Shown here: positions 16,044-23,283 of the stretch, one piece after another
Layout: each line of letters starts with the position of its first letter
Position numbering within the stretch: position 1 is the stretch's first letter
Origin: an uncultured Bacilli bacterium
Lineage (GTDB): Bacteria; Bacillota_I; Bacilli_A; RF39; UBA660
Direction: 5' to 3'
Assembly: GCA_934168005.1 (NCBI GenBank)
Contig: CAKPMN010000010.1
Location: 1 to 34,977 of the forward strand
DNA: 34,977 nucleotides
Notes under the pieces: generated by a model
Seen by the model: only the letters and a program-made list of their open reading frames with translations
What the model was told of the DNA's origin: nothing
Databases searched by the model: none
Program-made: the position numbers and the translations under genes

Positions 16044-17223
16044 CTTTATCTTCTACAGCTTCTATTCCAGGTAATTTTTTTCCTTCTAAAAATTCTAGTG
16101 AAGCCCCTCCTCCTGTTGAAATATGTGTCATTGAATCTTTATATCCAAAATTAATTACTGATGCGGCTGTATCTCCACCACCAATTATCTTTACTGCGTC
16201 TAGACTTTTTAATATTTCTAAAACGCCTATTGTACCGTCTTTAAAAGCTTCTACTTCTGAGTATCCTAGTGTTCCATTCCAAACTACTAATTTGCTTTTT
16301 TCTAGGTACTTTTTAAATAACTCTACTGTTTTTTCACCGATATCTAATCCTATTTCATCTTCTTTTATATTATCGATATTACTTACTCTTGGATTTTTGT
16401 CTTCTATACTTTTTGCATTTACACTATCTACTGGTAATACTATTTTATTGCTATATTTTTCTAGCATTTCTTTGCAAAAGCCAATTGATTCTTCATCTAG
16501 CAATGATTTTCCTATATTTTTTCCTATTGCTTTTAGAAAAGTATAAGACATTCCTCCGCCTATTAATATATAATCAGCTTTTTTTGCTAAATTTTCAATA
16601 ACTCCTATTTTATCATTTACCTTTGCTCCACCCAAAATAACTGTATAAGGATGTATATCTTCTTCTGTTGCTATTGATAAATTTTTAATTTCTTTTTCTA
16701 CTAAAAATCCTAAGCCACTTGGTAGATTTGAAGCTATTCCAACATTTGACGCATGAGCTCTATGAGATGTTCCAAAGGCATCATTTATAAATATGTCTCC
16801 AAGACTTGCCCAATATTTTCCAAGTTCTAAATCGTTTGAGCTTTCTAATTTTCCATATAGATCTTCATATCTTGTATTTTGAACTAATATGACATCTTTT
16901 GGAAGCATATTTTCAATCATGCTTTCTAGTATTGGACCTCTTGTTGAATTACAAAACTTTACTTCTTTATTTAATAATTCACTTAATCTTTTAGCAACTG
17001 GCTCTAAACTATTTTTTTCTAAGTCTTTTTCTTCTTTTATTCTTCCTAAGTGTGAAAATAAAACTACTTTGGCATTTGCATCAATGGCATATTTGATTGT
17101 TTTTAGACTTTCTTTTATTCTATTATCATCTGTTATAATGCCATCTTTCATTGGCACATTAAAATCTACTCTAATTAAAACCTTTTTATTATCTAAATTA
17201 AAATCTTCTATTGTCTTTTTCAT
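16036..17223 (-). CDS. pgk: Phosphoglycerate kinase
   Basis: This 395-residue glycolytic enzyme transfers phosphate from 1,3-bisphosphoglycerate to ADP. It has RVDFNVPMKDG near the N terminus, the SHLGR motif, NDAFGTSHRAHAS, a LGGAKVNDKIGVI hinge region, and the C-terminal GGGDTAASV / ISTGGGASLEFLEGK. The start is the ATG at 17221-17223, with AAGGTGA upstream; the extension to 17277 would run through the promoter. It heads the operon with flippase-like, GT4 and tpiA genes and has a good SigA promoter. No gapA is in the window. Confidence 0.96.
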   Translation of the reverse strand: MKKTIEDFNLDNKKVLIRVDFNVPMKDGIITDDNRIKESLKTIKYAIDANAKVVLFSHLGRIKEEKDLEKNSLEPVAKRLSELLNKEVKFCNSTRGPILESMIENMLPKDVILVQNTRYEDLYGKLESSNDLELGKYWASLGDIFINDAFGTSHRAHASNVGIASNLPSGLGFLVEKEIKNLSIATEEDIHPYTVILGGAKVNDKIGVIENLAKKADYILIGGGMSYTFLKAIGKNIGKSLLDEESIGFCKEMLEKYSNKIVLPVDSVNAKSIEDKNPRVSNIDNIKEDEIGLDIGEKTVELFKKYLEKSKLVVWNGTLGYSEVEAFKDGTIGVLEILKSLDAVKIIGGGDTAASVINFGYKDSMTHISTGGGASLEFLEGKKLPGIEAVEDKDE

Positions 17224-17248
17224 TATTATCACCTTACTTATTAAGTCT

Positions 17249-17277
17249 ATTTTATACCATGGAGATATTTTTTTCAA
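17249..17277 (-). promoter_or_regulatory. pgk operon promoter
   Basis: The -35 TTGAAA (17272-17277) and the -10 TAAAAT (17249-17254) are 17 nt apart. The pgk ATG is 25 nt beyond the -10. Confidence 0.75.
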
Positions 17278-17341
17278 GGAAAATTAAATAATGTCTTTTC
17301 TTATTCAGATTTTTGTGATAACCTAATAATAGGAGGTACAT

Positions 17342-17782
17342 ATGTTTAAGGATAGAAGTAAAATATTTTTCTTTACTGTTATTATTGAATGTTTTGTAGC
17401 CATATTGTTTTTAGTGGGGTCTTCAATGAGTGGCATTAATTCTGATGTTCAAAACACATTAACAATTGGAAGTTTCTTTTCATATACTGGTGTTCAAACT
17501 ATTGGTATTTTATTAGTAGTTAGCGCAGTATTAGATTTAGTTGGTCTTGTTTATAAAAACAGAGAACTAATTACTTTAGGTACTGTACTTGTTATTGCAA
17601 GTTTAGCTTGTGATTTCTTTGGTACTACTTTACTAATTGCTTTCCAAAATGTATGTGATGAGTCAATTCTATTCGCTTCAATTATTGATTTATTATTACT
17701 TTTAATCATGATTGTAGTAAAAATGATTGGTTTTGAAGATCAATTAAAAACTTTAAAGAAAAATGAAAAAAAATCCAAATAA
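17342..17782 (+). CDS. Small four-helix membrane protein of unknown function
   Basis: This 146-residue protein has four hydrophobic segments (about 8-28, 48-68, 78-100, 108-130) and a Lys-rich cytoplasmic tail ending KTLKKNEKKSK. I see no family motif. AGGAGG lies just before the ATG. It is a single-gene unit, divergent from pgk and closed by a terminator at its stop codon. Function unknown; the topology resembles small uncharacterised integral membrane proteins of Firmicutes. Confidence 0.8.
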   Translation: MFKDRSKIFFFTVIIECFVAILFLVGSSMSGINSDVQNTLTIGSFFSYTGVQTIGILLVVSAVLDLVGLVYKNRELITLGTVLVIASLACDFFGTTLLIAFQNVCDESILFASIIDLLLLLIMIVVKMIGFEDQLKTLKKNEKKSK

Positions 17783-17795
17783 GGATTTTTTTTAT
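17766..17795. terminator. Bidirectional terminator
   Basis: An 11-bp stem (17766-17776 with 17783-17793) has a 6-nt loop holding the TAA of the membrane-protein gene. The A and T tracts make it usable from both sides; the convergent deacetylase-like gene ends inside it. Confidence 0.8.
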
Positions 17796-18625
17796 TCTGT
17801 TAATAAATCTTTTAATGGGACTATATTTAGCCCTTTTGATTTTATATTATTAATAATAAGTGGCAATTCTTTTTCTAATTGTTCATTTATATGAAAGGAT
17901 ATTATAGAACCATTTTTTAATTGTTTTTTTATTTCATAAAGTGGTTTTGTTGTTGTTATTATTGATGGTGTTATTGTATATATTTTAGATGCTGAGCATA
18001 AAAGTAATGTTTCTTTATTATAATCATCACTATAACAATAAGTATTTTCTTGGTATTTTTTTATTTTTGTATTAAGCCATGCAAATGCAGAATCTTTATA
18101 ATTATAATTTATACTTAAATTACCTATTTCATGTTCATTTGATATTATTTTTTTTAATTTTTCTTCATCATAAAAATAAAAATCTATAAAGAATGTGGCT
18201 TTTACATTCTTTTCTTTTAGTATTTTGAGTACATTATCTATATTTGTATCTTTTGTTGCTAGAAAAATAAATGTCGTATTATTTAATGATTCATTTCCGC
18301 TTATTATAAACTTATCGTAGTTATCTTCTATTGATATATCTGGTTTTTTATTTTTTATAGTAATTAAATTCTCGTTGTATTTTCCATATCTTCTCATTTT
18401 GCTATAACTTGAATCTATATCAACTTCCACTCCATGAAGTCCTGGAGTTATTTTATCATCTATTATATTAGCATTGGTTGCATTTTCTTCGTATTTTTCT
18501 TTTTCTTTTTTTATTTGTATCATTATTTCATCATTTTCTTTTACAACACTTAAAGTTTTTTCTGTATAAAAAAAGCTAAAACACATTAACGATATTATTC
18601 CTAGTATTTCAAAAGTTTTTTTCAT
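17792..18625 (-). CDS. NodB-fold polysaccharide deacetylase relative, catalytic residues lost
   Basis: This 277-residue protein has an N-terminal membrane anchor (about 6-20), a coiled linker, then a PGLHGVEVDIDSSYSKM segment and a NodB-like fold (about 115-275; KNVKATFFIDFYFYDEEKLKKII). Where active enzymes have TFDDGP this protein has FLATKDT, and the HxxxH metal pair in NEIGNHTFNH reads HEIGNLSINY (165-174), so both metal His and Asp are missing. It is probably a non-catalytic, glycan-binding or structural protein. The start is the ATG at 18623-18625 (GGTGA upstream), not the ATG at 18677. It is divergent from the coat-like peptide and close to sigK, so a sporulation role is possible. Confidence 0.75.
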   Translation of the reverse strand: MKKTFEILGIISLMCFSFFYTEKTLSVVKENDEIMIQIKKEKEKYEENATNANIIDDKITPGLHGVEVDIDSSYSKMRRYGKYNENLITIKNKKPDISIEDNYDKFIISGNESLNNTTFIFLATKDTNIDNVLKILKEKNVKATFFIDFYFYDEEKLKKIISNEHEIGNLSINYNYKDSAFAWLNTKIKKYQENTYCYSDDYNKETLLLCSASKIYTITPSIITTTKPLYEIKKQLKNGSIISFHINEQLEKELPLIINNIKSKGLNIVPLKDLLTE

Positions 18626-18657
18626 ATTATTCACCAATATAATATATGTTAAAAAAG

Positions 18658-18685
18658 CACTAAAATGATTATTTTTCATAGGATA
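18658..18685 (+). promoter_or_regulatory. SigK-type (mother-cell) promoter candidate
   Basis: The -10 CATAGGATA (18677-18685) exactly fits the SigK pattern CATANNNTA. CACT at 18658-18661, 15 nt upstream, fits the mACm -35. It lies 20 nt before the ATG of the Tyr/Pro-rich coat-like peptide. The consensus is from Bacillus subtilis; its use here is inferred. Confidence 0.55.
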
Positions 18686-18705
18686 TTATGAAAGGAGATT
18701 TGTTT

Positions 18706-18894
18706 ATGTATAGTTATAATAATAATATTCCTTATTACCAAAATTATAATTTTAAAAGTAATGATCGTTATGGTTTTTTAGGTCCTTTTATTTTAGGTGG
18801 TATTACAGGTGGATTAGTAGCCCCTGCTTTTTATAGACCTTATAATAGACCTTATTATCCTTATCCAGGCCCTTATTACTATGGTCCTTACTAA
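18706..18894 (+). CDS. Tyr/Pro-rich small spore-coat-like protein
   Basis: This is a 62-residue peptide: an Asn/Tyr-rich start (MYSYNNNIPYYQNYN), a Gly-rich hydrophobic middle (LGPFILGGITGGLVAPAFY) and a Tyr/Pro-rich end (YNRPYYPYPGPYYYGPY). This composition is typical of spore-coat and coat-associated peptides of Firmicutes. The start ATG (18706) has AAAGGAG 8 nt upstream; an ATG at 18688 lies before that site and is not used. A SigK-type promoter precedes it and sigK is 1 kb away. The family is not recognised with certainty. Confidence 0.7.
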   Translation: MYSYNNNIPYYQNYNFKSNDRYGFLGPFILGGITGGLVAPAFYRPYNRPYYPYPGPYYYGPY

Positions 18895-18900
18895 AAAGTC

Positions 18901-18929
18901 TTGTAAATTCGGCAACAAAATGTTATAAT
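18901..18929 (+). promoter_or_regulatory. SigA-type promoter of the coiled-coil gene
   Basis: The -35 TTGTAA (18901-18906) and the -10 TATAAT (18924-18929) have a 17-nt spacer. AGGAG follows at 18937-18941 and the ATG at 18951. Confidence 0.8.
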
Positions 18930-18950
18930 TCATCATAGGAGATGATAGAT

Positions 18951-19727
18951 ATGTTTTCTAACTATGATGATATTTCTAAAATTATTAGATCTTATATTGA
19001 GGAGTCTTTAACTAAGATAACTGGTGATGTTTCTATGCTTACTAGTCAAATAGAAGAAAAGTATCATTTTACATTATCTATCACAGATACAACGAATTTA
19101 GGGAATGCTATTTCTGTTGCTAAACAAGCTAGAAGTGATTATAATACTGGTCTTCAAAATAGTCAATTTGCTACTACTGATTGGTCAAATGCTCTTGAAA
19201 AATCAAAAGAACTAGCTGCTACTAAAGAAGGAAATGCGAGAGACTATGCCTATAAGTTAGCTACTAAAGTTTGTATAGGAACTTATAAAGGTCCTCTTAC
19301 TCTTGATACTATGAAAGAGTTAAAAGAACACGGATATGATGGTACTTATGGTAGCACTACTATGATGCAAATGTATGCTTTATATACTCAAAATCAAAAT
19401 TTAGTTGAAAAAAGTAAGATTGATGAGGCCACTATTGGTAAACAGGCAAATCAAATAGCTAGTTATGATCAAGCATATCGTAGTCAATTTATTCAATTAG
19501 AAAATATTCAAAATCAAAATAAAACTATACAATCTGAAAATGAAAGTTTAAAATCTGCTAATCAAGCTTTATTAGATAGACTTAATGCACAAACTAATGA
19601 AATTACTAAGTTATCTAGTAAAATTGAAGAGTTATCAAAGAAATGGTCTACTCAATTATTAGAAACTTTTAAAAGTATTTTAGGTAGAGAAAATACTAAT
19701 GTAGATGACAATAAAAAAGTGATGTAA
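18951..19727 (+). CDS. Coiled-coil protein of unknown function
   Basis: This 258-residue, hydrophilic protein has no signal peptide. The first 100 residues are helical (SYIEESLTKITGDVSMLTSQIEE, split helices). A central block reads CIGTYKGPLTLDTMKELKEHGYDGTYGSTTMMQM in the source, here cited only by its CIGTYKGP and HGYDGTYG ends. Residues about 165-240 form a long coiled coil with Gln/Asn/Ser-rich heptads. I do not recognise a family. The start is the ATG at 18951 because AGGAG lies 9 nt upstream; the in-frame ATG at 18942 touches that site. It has its own SigA promoter and a terminator shared with sigK. Confidence 0.75.
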   Translation: MFSNYDDISKIIRSYIEESLTKITGDVSMLTSQIEEKYHFTLSITDTTNLGNAISVAKQARSDYNTGLQNSQFATTDWSNALEKSKELAATKEGNARDYAYKLATKVCIGTYKGPLTLDTMKELKEHGYDGTYGSTTMMQMYALYTQNQNLVEKSKIDEATIGKQANQIASYDQAYRSQFIQLENIQNQNKTIQSENESLKSANQALLDRLNAQTNEITKLSSKIEELSKKWSTQLLETFKSILGRENTNVDDNKKVM

Positions 19728-19742
19728 TGCATCACTTTTAAA
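19713..19742. terminator. Bidirectional terminator between the coiled-coil gene and sigK
   Basis: The perfect 10-bp arms at 19715-19724 and 19730-19739 have a 5-nt loop. The stop codons of both convergent genes lie in or beside the stem. The T tracts are short (four). Confidence 0.7.
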
Positions 19743-20439
19743 ATGTGTGTTTTTTATTTTTTATAAATTCTCTGAGCATTTTAGTAAGTGCTCTTTTTTC
19801 TATTCTAGATACATAACTTCTTGATATTCCAAGTTCTTCTGCTATAGTTTTTTGAGTCATTTCTTCTTTTCCATTTAATCCATACCTTTTCTCAATTATT
19901 TCTTTTTCTCTTTTAGTTAAAACATTAAAGTAAGTGCTTAATAAATCTATATTATTTTGATTATGAATGTTCATAGCAAAATCTGGATCTGGAGTTTTTA
20001 AAATATCTATAAATGATATTTCATTTCCCTCTTTATCAAATCCTACAGGTTCATTTAAACTTATATTTTTACTGTTTTTTTTATCACTTCTAAAATGCAT
20101 TAATATTTCATTTTCTATACATCTAGCACAGTATGTTGTTAATCTCGTTCCTTTTGAATATTGATAGCTATCTACCCCTTTTATTAATCCGATTGTTCCT
20201 ATACTTATTAAATCATCCATATCAGCTCTATCATGATCGTATTTTTTTACTATATGAGCAACTAGTCTTAAATTATGTTCTATTAATTTATTTCTTGATT
20301 CTATATCTCCTTCTAGCATTTTTTTTATAGCTTCTTCTTCCTCTTCTTTTGGTAATGGTTCTTTAAACATATTGTTTGAATAAGCTGCTGTAAAGATTGT
20401 AAAATCTTTAAATAAATAAATTAGAATTCTTTTTAACAT
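19738..20439 (-). CDS. sigK: Sporulation sigma factor SigK (with pro-sequence)
   Basis: This is a 233-residue sigma-70 family factor. Residues 1-23 form a hydrophobic/basic leader (KRILIYLFKDFTIFTAAY) matching the pro-SigK sequence removed by SpoIVFB in Bacillus. Then come EPLPKEEEEEA, region 2 (LIEHNLRLVAHIVKKY, DLISIGTIGLIKGV, TTYCARCIENEILMHFRS) and region 4 HTH (TIAEELGISRSYVSRIEKRAL, about 198-218). In homologues it drives late mother-cell genes, including coat proteins. The gene is continuous, without a skin-type insertion. AGGAAGTGA precedes the ATG. SigE is the nearest alternative, but the leader and EPLP motif favour SigK. Confidence 0.9.
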   Translation of the reverse strand: MLKRILIYLFKDFTIFTAAYSNNMFKEPLPKEEEEEAIKKMLEGDIESRNKLIEHNLRLVAHIVKKYDHDRADMDDLISIGTIGLIKGVDSYQYSKGTRLTTYCARCIENEILMHFRSDKKNSKNISLNEPVGFDKEGNEISFIDILKTPDPDFAMNIHNQNNIDLLSTYFNVLTKREKEIIEKRYGLNGKEEMTQKTIAEELGISRSYVSRIEKRALTKMLREFIKNKKHTF

Positions 20440-20482
20440 AAATCACTTCCTATAAAATTATATTTTTATAGATTTTATTTAT

Positions 20483-20507
20483 GAAAAAAATAGGCTAGGC
20501 CTATTTT
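20483..20507 (-). terminator. yneF terminator
   Basis: The perfect 8-bp arms at 20488-20495 and 20499-20506 have a 3-nt loop, then a T run on the minus strand. It abuts the yneF stop codon. Confidence 0.8.
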
Positions 20508-20722
20508 TACATGTATTTTTTCATTGATTGCATCATTTGATTAACTTGTTTTTGACTAGGTGTTCTTCCCATTCCTGTCATCATAGCTTTAATCATCTGT
20601 TCATTAATTGGTGGGTTTTTTTGCATATATTTTTTCATAAAGTGTCTAGCTAGGAAAAAACCTATAACTATTCCTATACCCATTCCGAATAATATTTTTA
20701 ATATATCAAAAAGTAATTCCAT
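20507..20722 (-). CDS. yneF: YneF-family (UPF0154) small membrane protein
   Basis: This 71-residue protein has one N-terminal membrane helix (about 5-27; GMGIGIVIGFFLARHFM) followed by the family signature KNPPINEQMIKAMMTGMGR-TPSQKQVNQMMQSMKK. Length and motif match UPF0154/YneF of Bacilli. Its role is not established. It follows parC but has its own promoter. Confidence 0.9.
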   Translation of the reverse strand: MELLFDILKILFGMGIGIVIGFFLARHFMKKYMQKNPPINEQMIKAMMTGMGRTPSQKQVNQMMQSMKKYM

Positions 20723-20742
20723 TATTTCACCTTCCTTTTTTC

Positions 20743-20771
20743 ATTGTACTAAATTTTTATTTTATCTTCAA
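20743..20771 (-). promoter_or_regulatory. yneF promoter
   Basis: The -35 TTGAAG (20766-20771) and the -10 TACAAT (20743-20748) are 17 nt apart, in the 54-nt gap after parC. GGAAGGTGA follows before the ATG. No terminator separates parC from yneF, so readthrough may add to its expression. Confidence 0.7.
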
Positions 20772-20776
20772 TAGTT

Positions 20777-23272
20777 TTATACTTCAAAGTTATCTAAGAA
20801 ATCATCTATTGTCATCATTTGGTTATCAATTGATTCTAATGAAACGTTTTCTTTTTCTATAGGAGTCTCTTTTTCTTCTTTAAGTGTACTACTCTTCCAA
20901 GCGTCCTTTATTTCCATTTTTGATATTGTAGAGCCTGTCATATGTCTATCAGCTATTGGAATTTCTGTTAATTTTATTTCTAAATTTTCTTTTAATGTTT
21001 TATATCCTATTAATTCTTTATAGTTTACTATAAATGTTTTTAAAATATAATAAGGATTTGTTTTTACTTCTCTTATTATTTGAATTCCTTTTCTAGCTCT
21101 AGATATTAATTCAAATTCTGATAGTTTTACTCTCTTTGCAGTTCCTTTTTCTGTTATTACTGTTAGGTATTCATATTTATCAGAATATACATTTCCTGAT
21201 ACTACTATATCATTTTTTAAAGCTATGGCTTTTACTCCACTTGATTTTATTCCTGTTATTGGAATTTCTTCTTTTTTATAGCACAAACCATATCCATTTC
21301 TTGTTGAGATAAATACCTTATCTCCGTCATTTACTTCTACTGATACTACTTTATCATCATCTTTTAATTTCATACATGTTATTGGTTTTGAATATCTTTG
21401 TACTTTGAATTCTTCTAGTTTTGTTCGTTTTACCATACCATTTTGTGTGAATATAGTGATATCTTTATCTACATCAAAGTTAGATACTGGATAAGCAAAT
21501 ATTATATTTTCTTCTGAAGACATATTTACTAAATTACTTATATGTTTTCCTAAATCTTTCCATTTTAATTCTGGTAGATAATGTACTGGTATATAAATAT
21601 AGTTTCCTTTATCTGTAAATAATAACAATGTATCCATAGTAAACATTTTAAATGTTCCTATGCTATAATCTCCATCTTTTATTGTTGTTTCTTGCTTTTC
21701 GTCATAACTTTTAAGTGATACTCTTTTTACATATCCTTCTTTTGTTACTGAAACTATTACATTTTCTTTTGGAAGCATTTGTGTTGTGTCTATTTTTATT
21801 TCTGTTATTTCATCTTTTATAACAGTTTTTCTTTCTGTAGCATATTCTTTTTTTACTTTTCTAAGTTCGTCTTTCATAACATCTTTTAATTTATTTTCAT
21901 CTGCTAGTATAGCTTTTAATCCTGCTATAACTAAAGTAAGTTGATTAAATTCTTGTTCTAAGTCTATTACATCCATGTTAGTTAGACGGTATAACTGTAA
22001 AACCAATATTGCTTCTGCTTGTCTTTCTGTAAAGTCAAATTTTTCAATTAAATTTATTCTTGCATCACTTTTATTTTTACTCGAACGTATTGTTTTAATG
22101 ACATCATCTAGTATTGATAATGCTTTAATTAGACCTTCTACTATATGCATTCTTGCTTCTGCAAAGTCTAGGTCATATTTTGTCCTTTTTGTAATTACTT
22201 CTTTTTGATGAGCAATATATGCGTCTAGTATTTGTAAAATGCCTAATGTCATTGGACGTCTATTTACAATAGCTACCATATTGTAAGCGTAAGATATTTG
22301 TAAATCTGTATTTTTAAGTAAATAGTTTAAAATATTTTCTTTGGCAGCTCCTGCTTTTAAATCTATTGCTATTCTTAAACCTTCTCTATCTGATTCATCT
22401 CTTACTTCAGCAATACCTTCTATTTTTTTATCTATTCTTATATCATCAATTTTCTTTACAAGCATTGCTTTATTTACTTCAAATGGTATTTCTGTAATTA
22501 TAATTTGCTCTTTATTTTTTTCTTTTGCAAATTCTATTTTTGATCTTACAATTACTTTTCCTTTTCCTGTTGTAAATGCTTCTATTATTCCAGATTTTCC
22601 TTCTACTATTCCACCTGTTGGAAAGTCTGGACCTTTTACTATATCTAATATTGTATCTAATCTACAGTTTGGAGAGTCTATTCTCTTAATTGTAGCATCT
22701 ATTATTTCACCTAGATTATGGGTTGGTATGTTTGTTGCATATCCAGCAGATATACCTGTTGTTCCATTTACTAAAAGGTTTGGAAATTTAGCTGGTAGGA
22801 CAGTTGGTTCTAATTCTGTATCATCAAAGTTTGGTGCCCACATTACTGTATCTTTATCAATATCTTTTAGTAATTCATTGCTTATTTTTGATAGTCTTGC
22901 TTCAGTATAACGCATTGCGGCTGCTGAATCACCATCCATTGAACCATTATTACCTTGCATATCTACATATGGAGTATTTTGTTTCCACCATTGGCTCATA
23001 CGAACCATGGCATCATATATTGAAGAGTCTCCATGTGGGTGATAATTACCCATTATATAACCAACGGTTTTTGCTGATTTACGATAAGGTTTGTCATATG
23101 TATTATGATCTTTATACATTCCATATAGAATTCTTCTTTGTACTGGCTTTAAGCCATCTCTAACATCTGGAATAGCACGATCTTGGATAATTGCCTTAGC
23201 ATATCTTCCAAAACGATCTCCCATTATTTCTTCTAATGTATAATCATGTATTCTTTGTATGATTTCACTCAT
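20777..23272 (-). CDS. parC: DNA topoisomerase IV subunit A
   Basis: This 831-residue type IIA topoisomerase subunit decatenates chromosomes with ParE. The N-terminal cleavage domain has DGLKPVQRRILYGM, the quinolone-determining region around HPHGDSSIYDAM (residues 78-89, with Ser83/Ser84), and the catalytic Tyr122 after AAMR. GyrA is less likely because the QRRGGKG gyrase box is absent from the C-terminal domain, and the partner is ParE-like. The beta-propeller is present but short of extra repeats (TKEGYVKRVSL, TQNGMVKRTKL, TEKGTAKRVKL). It follows parE by 11 nt. Confidence 0.94.
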   Translation of the reverse strand: MSEIIQRIHDYTLEEIMGDRFGRYAKAIIQDRAIPDVRDGLKPVQRRILYGMYKDHNTYDKPYRKSAKTVGYIMGNYHPHGDSSIYDAMVRMSQWWKQNTPYVDMQGNNGSMDGDSAAAMRYTEARLSKISNELLKDIDKDTVMWAPNFDDTELEPTVLPAKFPNLLVNGTTGISAGYATNIPTHNLGEIIDATIKRIDSPNCRLDTILDIVKGPDFPTGGIVEGKSGIIEAFTTGKGKVIVRSKIEFAKEKNKEQIIITEIPFEVNKAMLVKKIDDIRIDKKIEGIAEVRDESDREGLRIAIDLKAGAAKENILNYLLKNTDLQISYAYNMVAIVNRRPMTLGILQILDAYIAHQKEVITKRTKYDLDFAEARMHIVEGLIKALSILDDVIKTIRSSKNKSDARINLIEKFDFTERQAEAILVLQLYRLTNMDVIDLEQEFNQLTLVIAGLKAILADENKLKDVMKDELRKVKKEYATERKTVIKDEITEIKIDTTQMLPKENVIVSVTKEGYVKRVSLKSYDEKQETTIKDGDYSIGTFKMFTMDTLLLFTDKGNYIYIPVHYLPELKWKDLGKHISNLVNMSSEENIIFAYPVSNFDVDKDITIFTQNGMVKRTKLEEFKVQRYSKPITCMKLKDDDKVVSVEVNDGDKVFISTRNGYGLCYKKEEIPITGIKSSGVKAIALKNDIVVSGNVYSDKYEYLTVITEKGTAKRVKLSEFELISRARKGIQIIREVKTNPYYILKTFIVNYKELIGYKTLKENLEIKLTEIPIADRHMTGSTISKMEIKDAWKSSTLKEEKETPIEKENVSLESIDNQMMTIDDFLDNFEV

Positions 23273-23283
23273 GTTACACCTTC

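Noticed and set aside
17224..17277. N-terminal extension of pgk
   Set aside because: The extra 18 residues cover the pgk promoter and do not match PGK; the ATG at 17221-17223 has a good ribosome site.
18626..18679. N-terminal extension of the deacetylase-like protein
   Set aside because: The internal ATG at 18623-18625 is preceded by GGTGA and gives a sensible membrane anchor; the longer form overlaps the divergent promoter.
19738..20439. Skin-type element interrupting sigK
   Set aside because: The gene is one continuous frame with all sigma regions in order.
22341..22910. Plus-strand 189-residue reading frame
   Set aside because: It is the antisense of parC, which has full conserved motifs.
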